A DNA stretch of 64,000 nucleotides from Larix kaempferi (Eukaryota; Streptophyta; Pinopsida; Pinales; Pinaceae), in assembly GCA_027924585.1 (NCBI GenBank), contig BSBM01000001.1:53436501-53500500 (forward strand), written 5' to 3'. Positions 58,320 through 64,000 of the stretch are shown one piece after another. Numbering within the stretch: position 1 is the stretch's first letter; each line of letters begins with the position of its first letter. The notes under the pieces are model-generated. The model made no database searches. It was not told the DNA's origin and saw only the letters and a list, made by a program, of their open reading frames with translations. The translations under genes and the position numbers were made by a program.

Positions 58320-59400
58320 CTACGTTTATCTCATGAATGAAGGGTCGGCCAACCCTTCTTGTGCTCAGTATTATTCCAGTGTTCACCATTCTACATATAC
58401 ATGAATTGGCATCCTAACCTTCAGAGGTTGAATATTTTTACAATTCCCTCATAAATCAAGGGGTGGTCGACCCTTCTTGTGCCCAGTATTCTGTTCATAA
58501 TAATTCTAGACTGCAAGAAGGGTCGGTCGATCCTTCTTGTGTTCACCATTCTGGATACAGGTGAATTCACAATTCTCTACTAAACGAAGGGACGACCAAT
58601 CCTTCTTGTCATATGTCGGAAGTTGGGATAAATATTTTTTATATGTTATAACTTAACCAATGTCCCGATCCCAACTATTTATTGCAGAAGTCGAAAGTTG
58701 GGAATTGTTGGCCTAGACTTCACATATTAACTATTTTTACATTTCTCTCGTAAATGAAGGGTCGGTCGACCCTACTTGTGCTCAGTATTATTCTAGTGTT
58801 CACCATTCCGCATATACATGAATTGATGGCCTAGACTTCGTAGGTTGAATATTTTTACAATTCCCTCATAAATGAAGGGGCGACCGACCCTTCTTGTGCC
58901 CAGTATTATGTTCATAATAGTTCTAGACTGCAAGAAGGGTTGGTTGATCCTTCTTGGCTCACCATTATGGATACAAGTGAATTCAAAATTCTCTACTAAG
59001 CGAAGGGGCGGCCGATCCTTCTTGTCGTATGTCAGAAGTCAAGAATTGTTGGCCTAGCCTTCATAAATTAAATATTTTTACATCTCTCTCGTAAATGAAG
59101 GGTCAGCCGACCATTCTTGTTTGCAGTATTCTGCCAGTGTTCACCATTATTCATATACATGAATTGACGGCCTAACCTTCATAGGTTGAATATTTTTACA
59201 ATTCCCTCTTAAATGAAGGGACGACTGACCCTTCTTGTGCCCAGTATTCTATTCATAATAGTTCTAGACTGCAAGAAGGGTCAGTCGATCCTTCTTGTGT
59301 TCACCAATCTGGATACAGGTGAATTGATGGATATATGTGTTCACAATTCTCTACTAAACGAAGGGGAAACCGATCGTTCTTGTCGGAAGTCGGGAAAGCT
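58320..59400. repeat. 433-bp satellite array, right block
   Basis: The same units as 51740-53770 resume, about 2.5 copies with landmarks 'ccagtgttcaccattc' at about 58377, 58795 and 59134, the last unit shortened. The palindromes (ggtcggtcgatccttcttg) are kept. It shows that the insertion split one array. Confidence 0.9.
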
Positions 59401-59679
59401 CACTCGGGACAAATATATTTATCCAAATAGGGTGGTTGGTTGGATTCGATCGGTGAGGAAGGTAAAATATCAGAGCTATGTTATCTGGATGGGATTAGTG
59501 GAAACCATGCCTTTTCTTCAGCAATAGCTTGCATGGAAAACTGGAAATGGTTTCCAGATTGTGGTCAGAATAGATCGGATTTTGGGCACAAAACATTCGG
59601 GTATTCTTACAAAACATATCCTCATATGTATTCAAAGGATGGGAATTTACTTTGGAATATATATGTTATAAACATCTGA
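59401..59679 (+). other. Possible coding remnant after the satellite
   Basis: A 79-codon frame at 59440-59679 has protein-like composition (ACMENWKWFPDCGQNRSDFG, KTYPHMYSKDGNLLWNIYVI) but no family I recognise. It might be a fragment of a gene whose exons lie elsewhere, or chance. Confidence 0.25.
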
Positions 59680-60589
59680 GCAAGATCTATAACATGCATG
59701 CATGTAGGCTATCAAAAAGTGGTCTTATTATGGAGGAAGGAAGGGCTCATATCTTCCTTTTTCACAAACAACAGGTGTTGGATGAAATTGACATAAATAT
59801 ATACTAAGGAGGGAAGGATTTTTTGGACAATATTATTTTGATACATTACTTAAAATAGTTGTATAATGCGGTAGAATATTATCTAAATTGCATAGATAAA
59901 TAGTTTTTGGTTTATTGATTGTGATATGGAATGCTAAATGTTGATCTGGATGGAAGATGACAAATAGGGTTATTATGAGATAAAAACCTATGTAACATGT
60001 GGAATAGTGTCCATTTGGGAGACAAGTATGTTTCACATGTAACAAATGATTATTATGATCATTGACTTTTATCGACAAGAATATGTATAGTTTCTTTGAT
60101 TCATAATATGAATATCAAGACGTTCTTTTTCTTCTGGGAAAAAGAAAAAAAAACATCTAACTAGGATGAATTTTGCATTAATTTGGAAGAAATAACATTG
60201 ACAATATTTAAATGTGTGAACCAATGCATATATAATGAATTCTAACTCACATAGTACAATCAAATATGAGGCAAAGCAATAAGATGGTGTAACACGAAAT
60301 ACATTCACAAAAGAGAAATTAACAAATTGAAGAAAGTGACAACATATGAATCTCTGTTTCCGATAGACTTGTACTTCTTCTCTTCATTAAAGTCTTCAAA
60401 AAATATTACATCACTGTATTTTTGCTCTAACCTCGATTAGTTTGTAAAATCAAAATTTATACAAAATGTTCTTTGAAGAAACCCTACCTGATTCTTCGCT
60501 AAAAAAAGAAATCTCTAAACTTCAAGAACATTTGTTTTGTTGTCGACCAAGCTGGTATAGTGTTGTTTTGATTTGGGCTGATGTAACAC
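59680..60589. other. AT-rich sequence without a supported gene
   Basis: Short frames here (59833-60078 and 60069-60308 minus) are low in complexity and show no domain. Nothing else seen. Confidence 0.45.
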
Positions 60590-63500
60590 TCGGGCAGTAA
60601 AAAGAGAACGACAACTTCATTTCAAATTAAGACACTTGTATATTACTTCTTGATAAAACCTGTACTTTGTTTTCCCCAATTTTTCAACAATTTTCCATTG
60701 CTCTTGATTTGAGATTTCATAATCCATCATTTATTTCACCATCATTTCCAATTCTATGCATGCTGTGTAACATACAACTGGCAGATCCTTCTTAATCACT
60801 TGAAATTGTTCAAGTATTTCAAAATCATCGGTCAATTTATCAATTATTGTCTTTCCATTTAATCCTTTGACCAAACCTTCAAATTTCGAGTGATCCATAC
60901 GAGCCTGTACTATCAAACTGTGATAATTTTCTCGAGTCATTAATTTTCCATCATCACTCCAAAAAGAAGGTAGACCAGTTTCAAAAAGCCCCATAAATAA
61001 TTCCTTAAAATTTTGAACTTCAAGGACCATCTGTTGCGCTTTGTCTTGTACTTATTTAACACGATCATGCTTGCCAATCATTCTTCTTGCCGAAATGATG
61101 ATTGATGGTATGCCTTTGATTCCAAAACTCCGCATATCTAATTGAGTTAGAGTGTTTAAAATATGACTGTATTTTGAGTTGTTTCTGAAGGCCTTAAGCA
61201 TAATGTCTCGTTTGCCACTTTACACCTCTGGAGAGCTATGTTTGCTATTGCATTTGTATCTTCCATAGAATTCAAATGTGACCAGAATTTGGTGACTTCC
61301 AATGATATCGCATCCCATATAAGGTGTTTAGCTCATTGTAATGGAATCCTACTTGTCACTCTATATTTTAATTCATCAACTTTATTTCGCAACCATTTTC
61401 TATCACTCAAAGGTTTTTTCTTTTCTTTAGAATTTTGAATTACTTCCTGTTTCAACTCTTGGTTTTACGCTTTAAACTCTTCTATCTCTACATATTTTAG
61501 ACTAATTTGTGACATGGAACTGGTAAGTTCCTCTGTGGAGGAATTTTCCATTTGTCCTTCATCCGTACATAGAGATTGATCCCTTGGCTTCTCTGGAACT
61601 TTCATAGTTTCAATCTGATTGGTATTTAACACTGAAATTTGTGACAAAAATTCAATCCTTTCTTTTTCCCAAGCATGCTTTTCATCTTGTAACTTTAACA
61701 TTTTACCTTTGTGATCCATCATTTCTTGATATATGGATTCTTTTTTGTTGTTGTAATGTTGTCAACTCTGGAGATTGCACATGTTGATTATTTGACACCT
61801 TCAATTTTTTCTTGAGCATTTGAATGGTATTTTCCTTTTCATCAAGGAGCCTTTTGGTACACTAAGTGTTCCCTGGCTTAGCTCCCACAGTCACAAGGTT
61901 CATTTGTAGTCTTTTAATCTGGATCAAATTTGCTTTGTTTTTTTCTTTCTCTTGCCTCAATTAACTCTCCATCTTTGCTATCATAGACTGCAATTTAGAA
62001 ATTTTTATAGTGGATTGTAATAAATCAGAGTACATGAAATCTCCTATTTTTCTATGCAATTGAATCTTATCGGGTATATTAATCTCATCAAGCTTAAATT
62101 CCATTTCAGAAACTTTCTCATTGTTCACCACTACAAACCTTAGAGTGTTTCTTTCTGGATCCTTAACTGTAAGAAGGGAAACTTTTTGTTCTGCCAACTT
62201 TCTTGCTTGAGGGAACATTTTTTGAGACTCTTCCAAAGACTGATTCCTCTTTTATGTATATTGTGAAAGGAAATCAAATCTGGACTTATACTGAGAGTTA
62301 CTTCCAGATTCCTTTATTTCTGAAAAAGGATATTGCTACATATTTACAGGTGGTTGCGAAATCAAAGTAGTCTTTTTCTGGAACAATTAAATCTCGTTCC
62401 TCCATATTAATAATTTCCTTCTGTTGTTCCACTTTTGATTTCTTGCTTGAAAATATTTCATCGATCTCCATACTATCAACTTCTAAAATAGTTCTCTTAT
62501 TGGTGATATTAGATTTAGATGGTGTCTGAACCAACATTTCCAAATTACTTGTTTGTTCCATATTCACTTCTTTCTTATCTTGTTCAAATTTGAATAAATT
62601 TTCCATTTCTTTTAATCCTTCAACTGCTTGATGATCAAAAGCCTTGTTTCTATTTTGCTGTATCCTTTGCGATATAATTTGATGAGGATCATAATTAATC
62701 CTTTCATCCTCTTGGAAATCCATGATCTTCAATAATTTTTCTACTGTAGATAGGGATGCCTTAGTCTTAATGATGAATGGACCAACTTTAAGAGGGAATT
62801 TCACATTTGATGATTTTTTGAAAACACCGAAATGTTCTTCTTCTGAATGAAACCTTTGTCTAATAAATTCTAAGGCAAAAACCATAGGTGTTGAAAAGGC
62901 TGGAAACATATATGGTTATCCAGTAAAACCATACACTCTAATTATAGTATGATCCTTATACAAGAACTAATCACCTCTTTGGCCTTCTGGTGGAGGTTGC
63001 AGCATTTCTTTCATTTCTTCTGACACTCGAGGAAATTCAGCATTAAAAATAATTCTGTAAACTTCTGCCATGATTGTATTGGTGAACTCAAACATATTGA
63101 TGTGTTTAGGAAGGTCATGAGAAAAGAAGGTACCAGGAAACTTCAATTCGAAAATATTTGAACATAAGAACAAGTTTAGGATATATGACTGATATTTGAA
63201 ATGATTCAACTCATGGAAATTCACCAACTGTAAATGAATTGCTTCAGCTAGGAATTCATCAAAATTAAAACAACACACTAGACTCAAATGTGACTCGGGT
63301 GAAATGACTTGCAGCAGAAAACCTAAAATAACTTCCGTGATTGACTTATCACTATCTAGACCTAAAATTTGACTTAACAAGGGAAAAACTAACTGGGTAT
63401 ATCGCTGAAAGACATCAATACTCAAAGAGAACGATAGGTTTTCATGCGACTGACCATCTTTCAAGACTTGTAATAAAAACTTGTATTTTTCTTTTGGACT

Positions 63501-64000
63501 ACAATTTCTATAAAAGTTTACCAAATTTTCTTCCTTAAATGACTTAGGGCTTTCAGGAAATGTTTTAGGTAAACCTAGAGCCTCACGAACATGTTGTGCA
63601 TTGAATCAACATAGAATTTTGGTTGTATTTAAATTAATGATTACCCTTTCGTCCTGCGAATAATTCACCATGCACGAACCAAACAATTTGGGGAAGTGTA
63701 GGGTCTGTTTGGCACAAAAATAATACAGAAAAGAACCAAAAACATTAAATACATCCTTTCCTTGCGACTTAAACTCCATTAATTTCTCTTTAGACTGCAA
63801 AATACTACACACAGACAAAACATGGTTGAAAATATCCCTTTCCTTGTCAACTACAAGCTCCTCGTTTCCATCTAAACTTTCATTGAATGGAACAAGGTCT
63901 TCAATTTTCTCCATCTGGGAAACAAACTTTGAAAAGTGAGGGTTTCGAGCTAACTGTGAAATGATCTTGTTGACTTCTGTTCTTGTTGACGAAGACAAGT
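60590..64000 (-). pseudogene. Large coiled-coil protein relic, N-terminus outside the window
   Basis: One frame runs from the right edge to 62298, broken by stops at 63606, 62967 and about 62920, where a Trp codon would suit (GD-stop-FLYKDHTIIRVYGF). Readable parts are ISQLARNPHFSKFVSQMEKI, VNFYRNCSPKEKYKFLLQVL, LPKHINMFEFTNTIMAEVYR, PMVFALEFIRQRF and VKFPLKVGPFIIKTKASL. The sequence then becomes a charged coiled coil (61961-62236, EESQKMFPQARKLAEQKVSL; 61465-61722, MLKLQDEKHAWEKERIEFL) and ends in MDHSKFEGLVKGLNGKTIID and KLGKTKYRFYQEVIYKC. I do not recognise the family. A globular N-terminal part with a long coiled coil resembles the plan of the relics at 54290-57154, but not enough to claim homology. 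It may be a retroelement frame. Confidence 0.5.

Noticed and set aside
1-64000. tRNA, rRNA or snRNA genes
   Set aside because: No cloverleaf with conserved A and B boxes or rRNA-like stretch was noticed by eye; the only tRNA-related sequences are primer-binding sites.

Overview
This is plant nuclear DNA made almost wholly of transposable elements, most of them decayed and several nested inside one another. The evidence for a plant is a CACTA transposon end with TNP2-type transposase pieces, a chromodomain Ty3/gypsy polyprotein with a 2.4-kb LTR, an L1-type LINE carrying a DUF4283-CCHC ORF1 and an RNase H domain, and very long LTRs. The old, deeply nested, frame-intact but stop-riddled elements suggest a large genome such as that of a gymnosperm; this is inference and the species is not determinable from the window. 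I saw no confident intact host gene, rRNA, tRNA or CRISPR.

Layout. 1-3377: 3' end of a chromovirus (integrase and chromodomain pseudogene, polypurine tract, 3' LTR). 3378-5490: anonymous repeats with a 574-bp tandem duplication that includes a CACTA terminus. 5463 onward: CACTA left end, a 'gcaccggtgc' motif array (5640-6140), then a multi-exon minus-strand gene (6761-7589 and 22099-23040) split by a 14.5-kb non-autonomous gag-only LTR element (7590-22093, TSD gcaat) arranged LTR-internal-LTR-internal-LTR.

23150-35290 is the most interesting block. Two arrays of the same 'gcaccggtgc' motif (23150-23480 and 34970-35290) and a perfect 26-bp inverted repeat (23747-23772 / 34598-34623), each followed inward by a hairpin, flank a divergent gene pair. 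On the minus strand is a multi-exon relic of a bacterial-type beta-class DNA amino-methyltransferase (24385-27970). On the plus strand is an acidic tandem-repeat protein fused to a DUF7869-like, DDE-type transposase relic (30113-34003). A 1.1-kb GC-rich palindrome-rich island lies between their 5' ends. I propose this as one mobile element that carried its own DNA methyltransferase. A SET-domain pseudogene (35612-36858) and a CACTA TNP2 pseudogene follow; the TNP2 gene is split by a nearly full-length LINE (about 37725-45095, 14-bp TSD).

45726-51479: a minisatellite, then a long minus-strand multi-domain pseudogene with a DGQHT motif region, a methyltransferase-like region and three tandem FCP1/HAD-like domains whose first acidic motif is lost. 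51740-59400: a 433-bp satellite rich in near-palindromes, interrupted by a degenerate retroelement-like insertion (about 53771-58314) with a coiled-coil ORF. 60590-64000: a minus-strand pseudogene of unrecognised family, open at the window edge.

The TE open reading frames mostly keep their frame but carry many in-frame stops at expected Gln or Trp codons, as expected for deamination of methylated cytosines. The exceptions (A-run slips, small indels) are noted per entry.
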